Shown: positions 1 through 9,505 of the stretch, piece after piece
Numbering within the stretch: position 1 is the first letter of the stretch
How the letters are laid out: each line of letters begins with the position of its first letter
DNA from: an uncultured Mitsuokella sp.
GTDB lineage: Bacteria; Bacillota; Negativicutes; Selenomonadales; Selenomonadaceae
Assembly: GCA_945877355.1 (NCBI GenBank)
Contig: CAMCRT010000005.1
Location: 1 to 64,000 of the forward strand
Direction of reading: 5' to 3'
Length of the DNA stretch: 64,000 bases
Notes under the pieces: model-generated
What the model was told of the DNA's origin: nothing
Database searches by the model: none
What the model saw: the letters and a program-made list of their open reading frames with translations, nothing else
Made by a program: the position numbers and the translations under genes

Positions 1-2
1 AG

Positions 3-467
3 CTGCCCCAGAAGAAGATGGCCATATTCACCTGCATGGACACGCGGCTCACGGAGATCCTGGAGCCCGCCATGGGCATCGGCCGCGGGGACGCGAAGAT
101 CATCCGCACGGTGGGCAACTATCTGACGGGGGAGTTCGACACGGTCATCCGCAGCCTTATGGTGGCCATCTACGAGCTGGGCGTGGAGGAAATCTTCGTA
201 GTGGGCCACTATGAATGCGGCATGGCAAAGACCACCGCAACGAGCCTCGCCGCCGCCATGCGGGAGCACGGGGTCGCTGAGGATGCCATCGAGAAAGTCC
301 ACGAGGAGCTGGAGGCCTGGGCCAATGCCTTCAAGGACCCGGTGGAAAATGTCCGGGACGCGGTGAAGAAAATCGCCGCCAATCCCTATATCCCCAAGAC
401 CATAAAGGTCCACGGCCTCATGATCCACCCCCGCACAGGAAAGCTCGACGTGGTGGCAGACGAATAA
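3..467 (+). CDS. Beta-carbonic anhydrase family protein (5' truncated by window edge)
   Basis: Frame is open to the window start (LPQKK-MAIFTCMDTRL); CMDTR...H-x2-C (GHYECGM) zinc-site motifs of beta-CA. Confidence 0.85.
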   Translation: MPQKKMAIFTCMDTRLTEILEPAMGIGRGDAKIIRTVGNYLTGEFDTVIRSLMVAIYELGVEEIFVVGHYECGMAKTTATSLAAAMREHGVAEDAIEKVHEELEAWANAFKDPVENVRDAVKKIAANPYIPKTIKVHGLMIHPRTGKLDVVADE

Positions 468-480
468 GCTCATAGACAAA

Positions 481-522
481 AAGATGCCCTATATGCAGCC
501 ACCGCTGCATATAGGGCATCTT
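481..522. terminator. Rho-independent terminator, perfect 18-bp stem
   Basis: AAGATGCCCTATATGCAG-ccaccg-CTGCATATAGGGCATCTT just after the CA stop codon. Confidence 0.85.
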
Positions 523-572
523 CTTATTTCAATCCCGATACTTGTACTGACCTTCGGACAGCCTAAAATCCC

Positions 573-845
573 TCAGTCGCGCTTGACCTTTGCTTCACCG
601 AAATAAGCAATCCAGCGCTCCAGAATTCTTGCTCGATTCTTCCGCAAATAGCGAAGCATCTTGGACATATCCTTTCGGTCAAGGCTTCCTGTATCACTTG
701 CGAGCTCAACTCCGCGCCCCGTTATCCAAAACTTCGTGGCATTTTTCTGTGGGGTCTTGGACACATGCACATGCACCGGCTCCTCGCCATCTGCTATCCA
801 GAAGTAAATCGCATATCCCAAATACTCACTCAGCGCGTCGGGCAT
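573..845 (-). CDS. DUF4160-like small protein
   Basis: MPDALSEYLGYAIYFWIADGEEPVHVHVSK... pattern typical of DUF4160; start moved to the internal ATG that overlaps the upstream ORF. Confidence 0.6.
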   Translation of the reverse strand: MPDALSEYLGYAIYFWIADGEEPVHVHVSKTPQKNATKFWITGRGVELASDTGSLDRKDMSKMLRYLRKNRARILERWIAYFGEAKVKRD

Positions 846-1110
846 GGGCCTCACCCTCCTCCCGGTAATCATCCCACATGATGGATTCATTATCGCGGAG
901 ATATTCCTCCATCTCCAGGAGCTCCTGCTCGGAGAAGCCATAGGTGCGGTCGCAAACTACGTCGGGAAGGCGCCACTCTGCGAAGGCCTTTACGTCCTTC
1001 TTTCGTTCCACACGGACGCTCAGATTCCAGCCGCCATCCCGGTCCTCATACTCCTTCGTGATGTAATACATCCATGCATCGCCCTGCACGTAGTCCGTTG
1101 CGTATAGCAT
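826..1110 (-). CDS. Small hypothetical protein coupled to the DUF4160-like gene
   Basis: 94-aa ORF overlapping the downstream gene by ~20 bp, same strand. Confidence 0.5.
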   Translation of the reverse strand: MLYATDYVQGDAWMYYITKEYEDRDGGWNLSVRVERKKDVKAFAEWRLPDVVCDRTYGFSEQELLEMEEYLRDNESIMWDDYREEGEAHARRAE

Positions 1111-1169
1111 ATTGCCTCTCCCCTTTTTTACTCTGTCGCCTTTCTGACCCTCGTACCTTCACTGGCACA

Positions 1170-2465
1170 CTACGCCAAGAAGTGCTGCAAAAGCCTCTCT
1201 AGGCTCTCCTGGTCTTTTGCGGCCATGGTCTCCCGGGCGGAGTGCATGGCGAGGATGGGGACGCCGATATCGGTGGCGCGGATGGAGAGGGCGGCGGAGA
1301 GCATGGAGCCTATGGTGGAGCCGCCTCTGGCGTCGCTGTGGTTCACGAAGTGCTGCCAGGGAACCCCTGCCGCCTCGGCGAGGGCCCTGACAATCGCCAC
1401 GGACTCCGCATCGCCCGCGTAGGACTGGCTCGCCGCCTGCTTGATGGCAAAGCCGCCTCCGAGGACCGGGTGGAGCTTCGGGTCCATATTGCTGACGTAG
1501 TTCGGATGGGTGGCGTGGGCCACATCCACGGAGAGGAGGAAGCCCTCTGCGAGGGCGGGCTCCAGCGCCTCCGGATTGCCGAGGGCCTCGTAGATCCTCG
1601 TGAGGACGGAGCGCAGGAGATTTCCCGCCGCCCCCTGCTTCGTGCGGCTGCCGATCTCCTCATTGTCAAAGCAGGCGATGAGCCGCAGGCCCCTAGCCCC
1701 CTCCGTAGCGCAAATGCCCGAGAGGCAGGCCACGACGGAGGTCAGATTGTCAAGGCGCGGGGAGGAGAGGAGCTCGCCCCAAAGGCCAAGCTGCGTGCCC
1801 TCCTCCACCGGGTAGGTCAGAAGGTCGTAGGAAAGGATATCCTCCTCTTCTGCGCCGATTTCCTCTGCGAGCCAGGACAGGAAAAAGTCTCTCTCGTCCT
1901 GACTTTCCTCATTCTCCCCTTCATCCGCGTCCCCCAGCAGCGTGGCCAGGGGGAGCAGCTGCTCCTGGACCTTGAGCTCGCCCTTTGTATTGACCTCCCG
2001 GTCCATGTGGATGGCGAGGCTCGGTATGGTGAGGATGGGCCGGGCTGCGTCAAAAAGGCGCACCTCCGGGGCGAAGGGGTCAGAGCCCCGCAGCACCACC
2101 TTGCCAGCGAGGGACAGGGGCCTGTCCAGCCAGGTGCGCAGCATCATGCCGCCGTAGGGCTCCACATTGAGGACGCCGTAGCCCGACTTTTCCATGGCCG
2201 CATTGGGCTTCAGGCGGAAGCAGGGGGAGTCCGTATGGGCAACAGCCATCCGAAGGGGCCCCGCCTCCCCCACCGTGAAGGCGACGAAGGCGGAGCCGTA
2301 GGCCCGAAGGAAATACTTTTCCCCCCGATTGAGATGAAAGGGCTCTCCCAAATTGATTTCCTGAAAACCCGCCGCCCTTAGCTCTTCTGCTGCCTTGGCG
2401 ACCACGTGAAAGGGCGAGGGCGATGCCTTGATGAAGTCAAGGAGCCTCGATGCTTCTTTTTCCAT
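1170..2465 (-). CDS. apeB: M18 family aminopeptidase
   Basis: AVAHTDSPCFRLKP, SVDVAHATHPNY, DNEEIGSRT motifs. Confidence 0.9.
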   Translation of the reverse strand: MEKEASRLLDFIKASPSPFHVVAKAAEELRAAGFQEINLGEPFHLNRGEKYFLRAYGSAFVAFTVGEAGPLRMAVAHTDSPCFRLKPNAAMEKSGYGVLNVEPYGGMMLRTWLDRPLSLAGKVVLRGSDPFAPEVRLFDAARPILTIPSLAIHMDREVNTKGELKVQEQLLPLATLLGDADEGENEESQDERDFFLSWLAEEIGAEEEDILSYDLLTYPVEEGTQLGLWGELLSSPRLDNLTSVVACLSGICATEGARGLRLIACFDNEEIGSRTKQGAAGNLLRSVLTRIYEALGNPEALEPALAEGFLLSVDVAHATHPNYVSNMDPKLHPVLGGGFAIKQAASQSYAGDAESVAIVRALAEAAGVPWQHFVNHSDARGGSTIGSMLSAALSIRATDIGVPILAMHSARETMAAKDQESLERLLQHFLA

Positions 2466-2475
2466 AATCTATCCT

Positions 2476-4446
2476 CTAGGGCGTGAAGGTGACGGTCACC
2501 GTCGTGCCCTTGTCCACAAGTGTATTGGCTGAAATGCTCTGCTCGCTGGCTATGCCGGAGCCGGTGCTCTCAAAGCCCAGGCCCCGGTCCGCCGCCAGCT
2601 TCGCCGCCTCCCGCAGGCTCTTTCCGGCAAAGTCCGGCACCACCACCTTGCCGTCCGGCACCTCGCCCGTGTAGGTCGCCTTCGGCGCGGAGGGCTTCTT
2701 CGCAGGCTCCAGACCGGCGAAGGGATCGCTGGTGGGCTCGATGCGCATGTGGCGGAAAAGCTGGCTGAAGATGCGGGACGCCACCGGCGCCGCGATCTGG
2801 CCGCCGTAGTAGTCGCCACTCCGGGGGTCGTCGATGATGACGAGCACCGTCACCTTCGGATCCTCCACCGGGGCGAAGCCGCAGAAGGAGGCGATGTAGC
2901 GGCCCTCCATGTAGCCAGCACCGTTTTCCCGGATCTTCTGGGCCGTGCCCGTCTTGCCGGCGATGCGGTACCCCTTGACAGCAGCCTTCCTGCCACCGCC
3001 GGAGGAGACCACCTGCTCCAGGAGGCCCACGAGGGTCTTGTCCGTAGCGGAGTCCAGCACCCGGCGCACCTCCTGCTTCTCCCGCGACTCGTAGATGGAG
3101 CCGTCCGCATTCTTGACGGTCTTGACGATGTGGGGCTTCAGGAGGACGCCGTCATTGGCGATGGCGGAGACGGCGGTGATGAGCTGCAGGGGCGTCACGG
3201 CGATGCTCTGGCCGATGGACATGGTGGCGATATCCGAGTCCCGCATGTCGTCGGGATTAAAGAGGATGCCCGCCTCCTCACCGGGCAGGTCAATGCCCGT
3301 GATCTCGCCAAAGCCGAATTTCTTCGCGTACTCCGTGAGGCGCTCCGCCCCGAGGCGCAGGCCCACCTGGGCAAAGCCCGTGTTCAGGGACTGCTTCACC
3401 ACGTCGGTGAAGGTCACGGTGCCGAAGCTGGTGCCGCTCCAGTTCTGGATGCGGCGACCGGAGACCATGACATAGCCCGGGTCCACAAAGACCTGGTTTG
3501 GCGTGACCACCTTTTCCTCCAGGGCCGCACCTGCCACCACCGACTTGAAGGTGGAGCCTGGCTCGTAGACCATGGAGACGGCCCGGTTCTTCCAGACGTC
3601 CGGGCTGTAGTCGCCGAACTTATTGGGGTTGTAGGAGGGGCGGGACGCCATGGCGAGGACCTCTCCCGTCTTCGGGTCCATGACGATGCAGGTGATGCCC
3701 GCTGGATTCGTCTCCGCCACGGCCCTGTCAAGCTCCTGCTCCACGATGAACTGGATCTGGCTGTCGATGGTGAGCTCCACGCTCTTGCAGAACTCCCCAC
3801 CATGATCCCGGCGGCTGGAGAAAATGGAGTCGAGGATGGGCCGGCTCTGGCGGTCCGTCGTCAGATACTTCTCCTTGACCTCCCCCTTCAGGAGGCTGTC
3901 CATGGCCTGCTCCACGCCGTCGAGGCCCTTGTCGTCCGTGCCCACGAAGCCCAGCACATTTGCCGCCAGGGCATCGTTCGGGTAGTAGCGCTTCGCCTCG
4001 TCCCGGAAGCCCAGGCAGTCCCCGTACTTCTTCTCCCGGATGAGCTTCTTGACCGCCTCATACTCCGTGTTTTCCATACGGCGCTTCACCCAGACGAAGC
4101 CGCCCCCCACGTCGATATCGCTCTTGATGGACTCTTCCGTCATGCCGAGGAGCGGCGCAAGATCCGCTGCCAGCTCATCGGCATCCTTCACGTGGTTCGG
4201 GTCCACGTAGAGAGACTTCGTCATGGTGGAGACAGCCAGCTCCCGGCCCGTCCGGTCCGTGATGGTGCCCCGGGGGGACTGGATGATGAAGTCCACGCCC
4301 ACCTGCTGGCGCATGCGCTCCCCTAGCTCCGAGCCCTGGACGATCTGGAGCCAGGCATAGCGCAGTATGATGATGAGAAAGAGGGCGAGGAGAACACCCG
4401 CCATGATGACGATGTTCCGCTGGACCCTTCTATGCGTCCGTATCAT
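2476..4446 (-). CDS. Penicillin-binding protein (FtsI/SpoVD class) with C-terminal PASTA domain
   Basis: PBP dimerisation region, transpeptidase GSTFK and KTGTAQ motifs, C-terminal PASTA (VPDFAGKSLREAAKLAADRGL). Confidence 0.9.
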   Translation of the reverse strand: MIRTHRRVQRNIVIMAGVLLALFLIIILRYAWLQIVQGSELGERMRQQVGVDFIIQSPRGTITDRTGRELAVSTMTKSLYVDPNHVKDADELAADLAPLLGMTEESIKSDIDVGGGFVWVKRRMENTEYEAVKKLIREKKYGDCLGFRDEAKRYYPNDALAANVLGFVGTDDKGLDGVEQAMDSLLKGEVKEKYLTTDRQSRPILDSIFSSRRDHGGEFCKSVELTIDSQIQFIVEQELDRAVAETNPAGITCIVMDPKTGEVLAMASRPSYNPNKFGDYSPDVWKNRAVSMVYEPGSTFKSVVAGAALEEKVVTPNQVFVDPGYVMVSGRRIQNWSGTSFGTVTFTDVVKQSLNTGFAQVGLRLGAERLTEYAKKFGFGEITGIDLPGEEAGILFNPDDMRDSDIATMSIGQSIAVTPLQLITAVSAIANDGVLLKPHIVKTVKNADGSIYESREKQEVRRVLDSATDKTLVGLLEQVVSSGGGRKAAVKGYRIAGKTGTAQKIRENGAGYMEGRYIASFCGFAPVEDPKVTVLVIIDDPRSGDYYGGQIAAPVASRIFSQLFRHMRIEPTSDPFAGLEPAKKPSAPKATYTGEVPDGKVVVPDFAGKSLREAAKLAADRGLGFESTGSGIASEQSISANTLVDKGTTVTVTFTP

Positions 4447-5612
4447 GACGGATTGCCCTGGCCACGGGTGCTATGGACGAGGAGCGTGTCCCGGAGCTTT
4501 CCTTCGATGGCCACCAGCTCCTGCTCTGCCGCCTGGCGCTTCGCCCGGCCCTCCTGCTGGATGCGCACCGTCTCCCCGATGGTGTGGATGAGCTTTTCGT
4601 TGACCTCCCGCACCGTCTCGATATCCACGACGCCCCGCTCGTTTTCCTGGGCGACGCCGATGGAGTTCTGCTCCAGGAGCTCTGCATTCCGCTTCAGGAG
4701 GTCGTTCGTCGCGTCACTTACCTTCTTCTGCATGGCCAGCACCTCCGCCTGGGCCTGGAGGCCGAGGGCGATGACGAGCTGGTTCTTCCACAGGGGTATG
4801 GTCTGGTAGATGGCAGTCTGGACCCGATCGATGAGGGCCTTGTCGTTGTTCTGGATCAGGCGGATCTGGGGCGCCGTCTGGATGGCGATGGTCTTGCTGA
4901 TCTTCAGGTCATGGACCTTTTTCTCAAAGCGATCCACCGCCTGGGCGTAGTCGGCTACCACCTGCACCGCCATGGGGTCTCCCTTTGCGGCGGCCTCCGC
5001 CTGAAGCTTCGGCAGCGTCACCTCCCGGAGCTCCTTTATCTTCTCCTCGCCGGCCCGGATGTAGATCTCCAGATCCTTGAAGTAGGACACGTTCTCCTGG
5101 TAGAGCTTGTCGAAGCGCACCACGTCCTTCATCATGCGGAGGCGGGACTGCTCCAGGGCCCCGGCGATGCGGTCCACCTGGACGGAGAGCTTGTCATAGC
5201 CCTGCTTCATGTCGTCCGCTTTCTTCACGAGGGAGCCCACGATAGGGATTTTCGACAGGAAGCTCTCGCCGCCCCCGTCGAATTTCTTCACCTCCGTCAC
5301 GAGGCCAGAAAGGAGCTGCCCCGCCTCCCCCGCGTCCTTCGTGCGGACCTCCGCCAGGATGCTCTCGGAGAAATCGGCGATCTTCTTCTGGGCAGGCGCA
5401 CCGAAGGAAAGGACCGACTCGCTGTTCGTCAGGTCGATATCCTCCTTGATCTTCGCCACTTTGCCCCGCTCCTCCTCAGAGAGGGCGCTAATCGCCTCCT
5501 CCACGGGGACGAGGGAGACCTCCTCCTGCGGGGGCGGCGCCGCCTCGCTCTTCTTTGCCTTCATCAGGTCCTCAAGACTTACCTCTGCCATACTCTGCTC
5601 CTTTTCTCTCAC
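4443..5612 (-). CDS. telA: Toxic anion resistance protein, TelA family
   Basis: Full-length similarity in pattern to TelA/KlaA; 4-bp overlap with PBP gene. Confidence 0.85.
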   Translation of the reverse strand: MREKEQSMAEVSLEDLMKAKKSEAAPPPQEEVSLVPVEEAISALSEEERGKVAKIKEDIDLTNSESVLSFGAPAQKKIADFSESILAEVRTKDAGEAGQLLSGLVTEVKKFDGGGESFLSKIPIVGSLVKKADDMKQGYDKLSVQVDRIAGALEQSRLRMMKDVVRFDKLYQENVSYFKDLEIYIRAGEEKIKELREVTLPKLQAEAAAKGDPMAVQVVADYAQAVDRFEKKVHDLKISKTIAIQTAPQIRLIQNNDKALIDRVQTAIYQTIPLWKNQLVIALGLQAQAEVLAMQKKVSDATNDLLKRNAELLEQNSIGVAQENERGVVDIETVREVNEKLIHTIGETVRIQQEGRAKRQAAEQELVAIEGKLRDTLLVHSTRGQGNPS

Positions 5613-5623
5613 AAGCCGCGAAC

Positions 5624-6673
5624 TCAGCCGCGCATATATCCTCGATAATAATCATTGACCGGCATGACGAGATATCGCAGCCCCTCGATGATGCCCACGA
5701 AGGTCGGAATCGACGACCAGAAAAAGGCGGCATAGACGAGCCCCAGTGCTGTCTGCCCCCGGTAGAAGCGATGGACGCCAAAGGTACCGAGAAAAATCGC
5801 CAGAAGGCCGCATATGACCTTGTCCTTGATGATGCGGGAGCGCATTTCCGCTGGGAGACCCTCCCCCTGCTCGAATATGGCCACGCGATTTTCCTTCGGC
5901 CGGATTTTCCGCCCGCCCCGATTGACAGGCGGGCCCGCCGGATTCTCTGCAGAGGCTTCCTCCACCGGCGGCTCCTCTGTCACGATGGTAAAATCCTCCG
6001 TATCCAGGGCTCCATCTGCCTTCATGGTCTCCTTGAGCACGTCGATTTCCACGTCCACATCGAGAAGCTTCGTGTGGAGGAGCCGGGAGAATTCCGCCTC
6101 ATAGGCCTCGTCGAAGGAGAAGAGGGCCGCCTTGATCCGCGCCTTCGTCTCCGCCACCTTGCCGCCGGTGACCCCTGTCGTCTCCAGCTCCAGGTATTCC
6201 TCTGCAAGAGATGCCGCCCGATCCTGATACGTATCCGAGAAGCGGCGGGCCTGAGGGAGGAGCTTCGGGTGGGCCGATAGATAGGCAAACATCCGCTGGG
6301 CGATGTCCTGCAGCTTGTCCAGCTGGATGCAGAGCTCCGTATCCTGCAGGTCCTTCCGCACCGCCTCAATGCGGTGATAATCCTCCCGTGCCTTGTTGAA
6401 AATCGTCTGGGCGAGCTCTGCCTGCTCCTTTGATAGTTCCTTCCCAAAATCGAGCGCCGGGAGCTTTTCCTTTTTCCGATGGGTAAGCTCATAGATGCCA
6501 AAGCCGGTCAGGGCGAGCCCCAGGATGAATATGCCGCCGCCGGCCGCAGCATATCCGCTCATAAAGCCTCCCAAGCCCATGAGCAATGCAAAAATGCCCC
6601 CCACAAAGGAAACCAGACTCTTCACGATCGTAAACAAAGCAACGCCTCCTCTTACGTGTATTCCTACTGCCAT
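5624..6673 (-). CDS. XpaC-like protein with C-terminal TM2 domain
   Basis: N-terminal XpaC-like region next to telA; C-terminal ICGLLAIFLGTFGVHRFYRGQTALG is a TM2 motif. Start codon uncertain. Confidence 0.65.
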   Translation of the reverse strand: MAVGIHVRGGVALFTIVKSLVSFVGGIFALLMGLGGFMSGYAAAGGGIFILGLALTGFGIYELTHRKKEKLPALDFGKELSKEQAELAQTIFNKAREDYHRIEAVRKDLQDTELCIQLDKLQDIAQRMFAYLSAHPKLLPQARRFSDTYQDRAASLAEEYLELETTGVTGGKVAETKARIKAALFSFDEAYEAEFSRLLHTKLLDVDVEIDVLKETMKADGALDTEDFTIVTEEPPVEEASAENPAGPPVNRGGRKIRPKENRVAIFEQGEGLPAEMRSRIIKDKVICGLLAIFLGTFGVHRFYRGQTALGLVYAAFFWSSIPTFVGIIEGLRYLVMPVNDYYRGYMRG

Positions 6674-6765
6674 TATACCAAACTACAACACGCCGCGCCA
6701 CTGAAAGAACTTCGAAAAGAAAAAGTCCCCAGCAACTTTGCCAAGGACTTCCTCTTCAAAATCTA

Positions 6766-8325
6766 TTATGCAGCTTTCTTCGCTTCCTCCACCACATGGA
6801 TGCGGCCCACGGTCACGTCGAAGGTCTTATGGGCGCTCAGATACTGGGCGAGGATTTCCTCCGGGGAGGCGTACTCTCCGACGACCTTTGCATTTTTCAG
6901 CATGTCGAAGGCATCGCCGCCGGACTTTGTGAAGTCATTCGTGGCGACGGTGTAGGTCTTCGAAAGGTCGATAGGCGTGCCGCCGATCTTGATATCCGAG
7001 ACCCGCTCCCCCGCTTTCTTTGACCGGTCGAGGGTGAAAGTCACGCCGCTCACCTGCTGGAAGCCGCCGAAGGACTCGGGGGTATACTCCACGGAGTGCT
7101 CCAGCACCGCCTTCAGCTCCGCCCCCGTGAGGGAGAGCTTCACCACCGTGTTGCCGAAGGGGAACATGGAGAGGAGATCCTCCTCCGTGATACTCCCCTT
7201 CGGCAGTCCCTCCCGGATGCCGCCGCCATTCTGGAGGGCCACATCGGCCCCCGTCGCCTCCCGCAGGGCGTCCGCCACCAGATTGCCGATTTCCGTCTCC
7301 TCGCTCCGGAGCTTCTCCCGCTCTGCGGGGAAGGCCTTCGGGCTCTTTGCCTTCACCTGCTGGAAGGTGGCAGCATTTTCCTTTTCGAGTTCTGAGAGAG
7401 CCAGCGTCGCCGCCTCATCCGGCTTCACTGCGGTGAGCCCCTCCTTATCCAAGAGGCTTGCCTTCTTGCTGGCGAGGGCGTGGTCCTTCACCACCAGCTC
7501 GATCTCGCCGATGGAGTAGTCATGCCAGCCCGTCTGGCAGATGAGGGTACCCCCCACCTGGAGGCCCTCCGGCAGGCGGGTATGGCTGTGTCCGTCGATG
7601 ATGAGGTCGATGCCCGGCACCTCCTCGGCGATGCGCTTCGAGGTGAACTCGGAGCTCTCGTCGAGGCCCATGTGCATGAGGCCGATGACCACATCGTTGC
7701 GGCTGCGAAGCAGGGCGACGGCCCGCTTTGCCGCCTCCACCGGGGTCTCGAAGGCGATGTCCTTCACATTCGCCGGTGCCGTCTTGTAGGCAGCCTCCGG
7801 CGTCGTCAGGCCGAAGACGGCGACCTTCACTCCGTCCAGGGTAAATTCCTTATAGGCGGGAAAGACATGCTCGCCGGTGCTCTTCACCGTGATATTCGCG
7901 GAGAGCACTGGGAAGTTCAGCGCCGAGGCCAGCTCCGTCAGCCGATCCGCCCCGTAGTTGAAGTCGTGGTTGCCCGGCACCATGGCATCGTAGCCGGCGA
8001 TGTTGAGGAACCGCGCCATGGCCATGCCATGGGTCACGTTGACCTCCGCCGTCCCGTGGAAGGTGTCCCCCGCGTCGAGGGCCAGTGTGTCCGCGTCCTT
8101 ATCCTTCGCATCGCGAAGCACGGCCGTCAGCACCCCCATGCCGATGGACTTGCCCCCATCGTCCGTGTCCTTGATGCGGGCGTGCATGTCATTCGTGTGG
8201 TAGATATGAATATGGACGCCATCGCTCTCCACGGAGGCCAGCCCCGTGGCAGGAATCGCAAAGATAGAGGCCGCAAAAAGCACCGCAGCCCCCGCACCTC
8301 GCAGCTTGGATAGGAAGGAACTCAC
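6766..8325 (-). CDS. 5'-nucleotidase / UshA-family metallophosphatase, exported
   Basis: IYHTNDMHARI, GNHDFNYG, NGGGIREGLPKGSITEEDLLSMFPFGN; GTG start (VSSFLSKLRG) preceded by AAAGGAG. Confidence 0.85.
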   Translation of the reverse strand: MSSFLSKLRGAGAAVLFAASIFAIPATGLASVESDGVHIHIYHTNDMHARIKDTDDGGKSIGMGVLTAVLRDAKDKDADTLALDAGDTFHGTAEVNVTHGMAMARFLNIAGYDAMVPGNHDFNYGADRLTELASALNFPVLSANITVKSTGEHVFPAYKEFTLDGVKVAVFGLTTPEAAYKTAPANVKDIAFETPVEAAKRAVALLRSRNDVVIGLMHMGLDESSEFTSKRIAEEVPGIDLIIDGHSHTRLPEGLQVGGTLICQTGWHDYSIGEIELVVKDHALASKKASLLDKEGLTAVKPDEAATLALSELEKENAATFQQVKAKSPKAFPAEREKLRSEETEIGNLVADALREATGADVALQNGGGIREGLPKGSITEEDLLSMFPFGNTVVKLSLTGAELKAVLEHSVEYTPESFGGFQQVSGVTFTLDRSKKAGERVSDIKIGGTPIDLSKTYTVATNDFTKSGGDAFDMLKNAKVVGEYASPEEILAQYLSAHKTFDVTVGRIHVVEEAKKAA

Positions 8326-8368
8326 AGACCATTCTCCTTTCAGCAACATAAAAGATAGTGTATGCGCC

Positions 8369-8531
8369 GTATACCCTGCACTCACCACGTCTCCGCAAGC
8401 GACCGTGCGCTTATCTGCCTAATTACCGGCCTCCATCTTAAACGCGCTCCGCTTGAACGAAAGATTCCGGCGGGGGGGCAGAACGCGCACTTTCCTCGCT
8501 TGCTACGCTTAACGGTTCGCGCAGGGTATAC
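8369..8531 (-). ncRNA. Candidate structured RNA / leader element, copy A
   Basis: ~85% identical (by eye) to 40519-40678 in reverse complement; nested stems GTATACCCTGC/GCAGGGTATAC, GCAAGCGA/TCGCTTGC, GTGCGC/GCGCAC, TCTGC/GCAGA; ~45 nt upstream of the 5'-nucleotidase start. Confidence 0.6.
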
Positions 8532-8559
8532 GACCATACTGCCCACTCAAATGCGTCTC

Positions 8560-9423
8560 TCACTTCTTGGAGCGCACAAACTTTACGGCGGAGAGGCCTG
8601 CCTTTGAGCCCTCGAACACGGCCTTTGAGACCTGCAGCAGTCCTCCCGTGCAGTCTCCTGCGGAGAAGAACCCGGGCACATTTGTGGCCATGTTCTCATC
8701 CACCTTGACATTCGCGCCCGCAAGCATCGCCCCGAGCTTCCTTGCAAGCTCCGTGGCGCCCGCTGTCCCGATGGCGAGGAACACGCCCTCCACTGGAATC
8801 GTCTCGCCATTTGCGAGCGTCACGCCCGCGACCCGGCCCTCGCCGGCGATGGCTGCGAGCTTTTCCCGATGGAGGATATAGCTCTCCGGGAACAACACCT
8901 GGGGCTCCACGCCATTTGTGAAGATATGCACCTCGCTGGCGTGGGGAGCCAGCACCTCCGCCTCGTGGAGGGCGTACTCGCCTGCTCCCACGACGGCCAC
9001 CCGCTTCTGCCGGTAGAAGAAGGCATCGCAGACGGCACAGTAGCTGACGCCCTTTCCCTCCAGCTCCTGGATGCCGGGGATGGGCAGGGTCTTCCGGGAG
9101 GCGCCGGCCGCGAGGATGACGCTATCGGCCGCGAAAGTCCCATCCGTCGTCTCCACCGCGAAGCCCGCGGGCTCCATGGTGATGGCCAGCACCTCCGTTT
9201 TTACGTACTTGACGCCGAGGCGCTTTGCCCCCTCCATGCCCTGCTGAAAGAGCTCCTCGCCACCGATGGCCCTGGAGAAGCCATAGTAGTTCTCGATGAG
9301 ATCCGTCTTCCCGAGGGCCCCGCTGTCCTTGTAGAGCACCGTGACCTCGAGGCCCGACCGCCTGGCGTAGAGCGCCGCCGACGTGCCTGCAGGACCTGCT
9401 CCTATTATCAAAATCTTTCCCAT
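8560..9423 (-). CDS. Thioredoxin-reductase-like NAD(P)/FAD oxidoreductase
   Basis: GAGPAGTSAALYARRSG, CAVCDAFFY, FSAGDCTGG motifs. Confidence 0.85.
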   Translation of the reverse strand: MGKILIIGAGPAGTSAALYARRSGLEVTVLYKDSGALGKTDLIENYYGFSRAIGGEELFQQGMEGAKRLGVKYVKTEVLAITMEPAGFAVETTDGTFAADSVILAAGASRKTLPIPGIQELEGKGVSYCAVCDAFFYRQKRVAVVGAGEYALHEAEVLAPHASEVHIFTNGVEPQVLFPESYILHREKLAAIAGEGRVAGVTLANGETIPVEGVFLAIGTAGATELARKLGAMLAGANVKVDENMATNVPGFFSAGDCTGGLLQVSKAVFEGSKAGLSAVKFVRSKK

Positions 9424-9505
9424 AGCTACCACCTCCCAAAAACGTGAATGTCCTTATTCTACGAAAAAGGCAATCCTCCGTCCGTGAGTGGCTTACCATG
9501 GAAAG

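Noticed and set aside
1242-2381. 379-aa plus-strand ORF
   Set aside because: Antisense shadow of the M18 aminopeptidase.
3095-3475. Short overlapping ORFs within the PBP gene and similar clusters throughout
   Set aside because: Six-frame noise in GC-rich sequence; no RBS or domain support.
2749-4326. 525-aa plus-strand ORF
   Set aside because: Antisense shadow of the SpoVD-type PBP; His/Asp/Arg-biased composition, no domain.
8362-8607. 81-aa plus-strand ORF over element copy A
   Set aside because: Stem-loop element; no counterpart reading frame is supported by the substitutions between the two copies.
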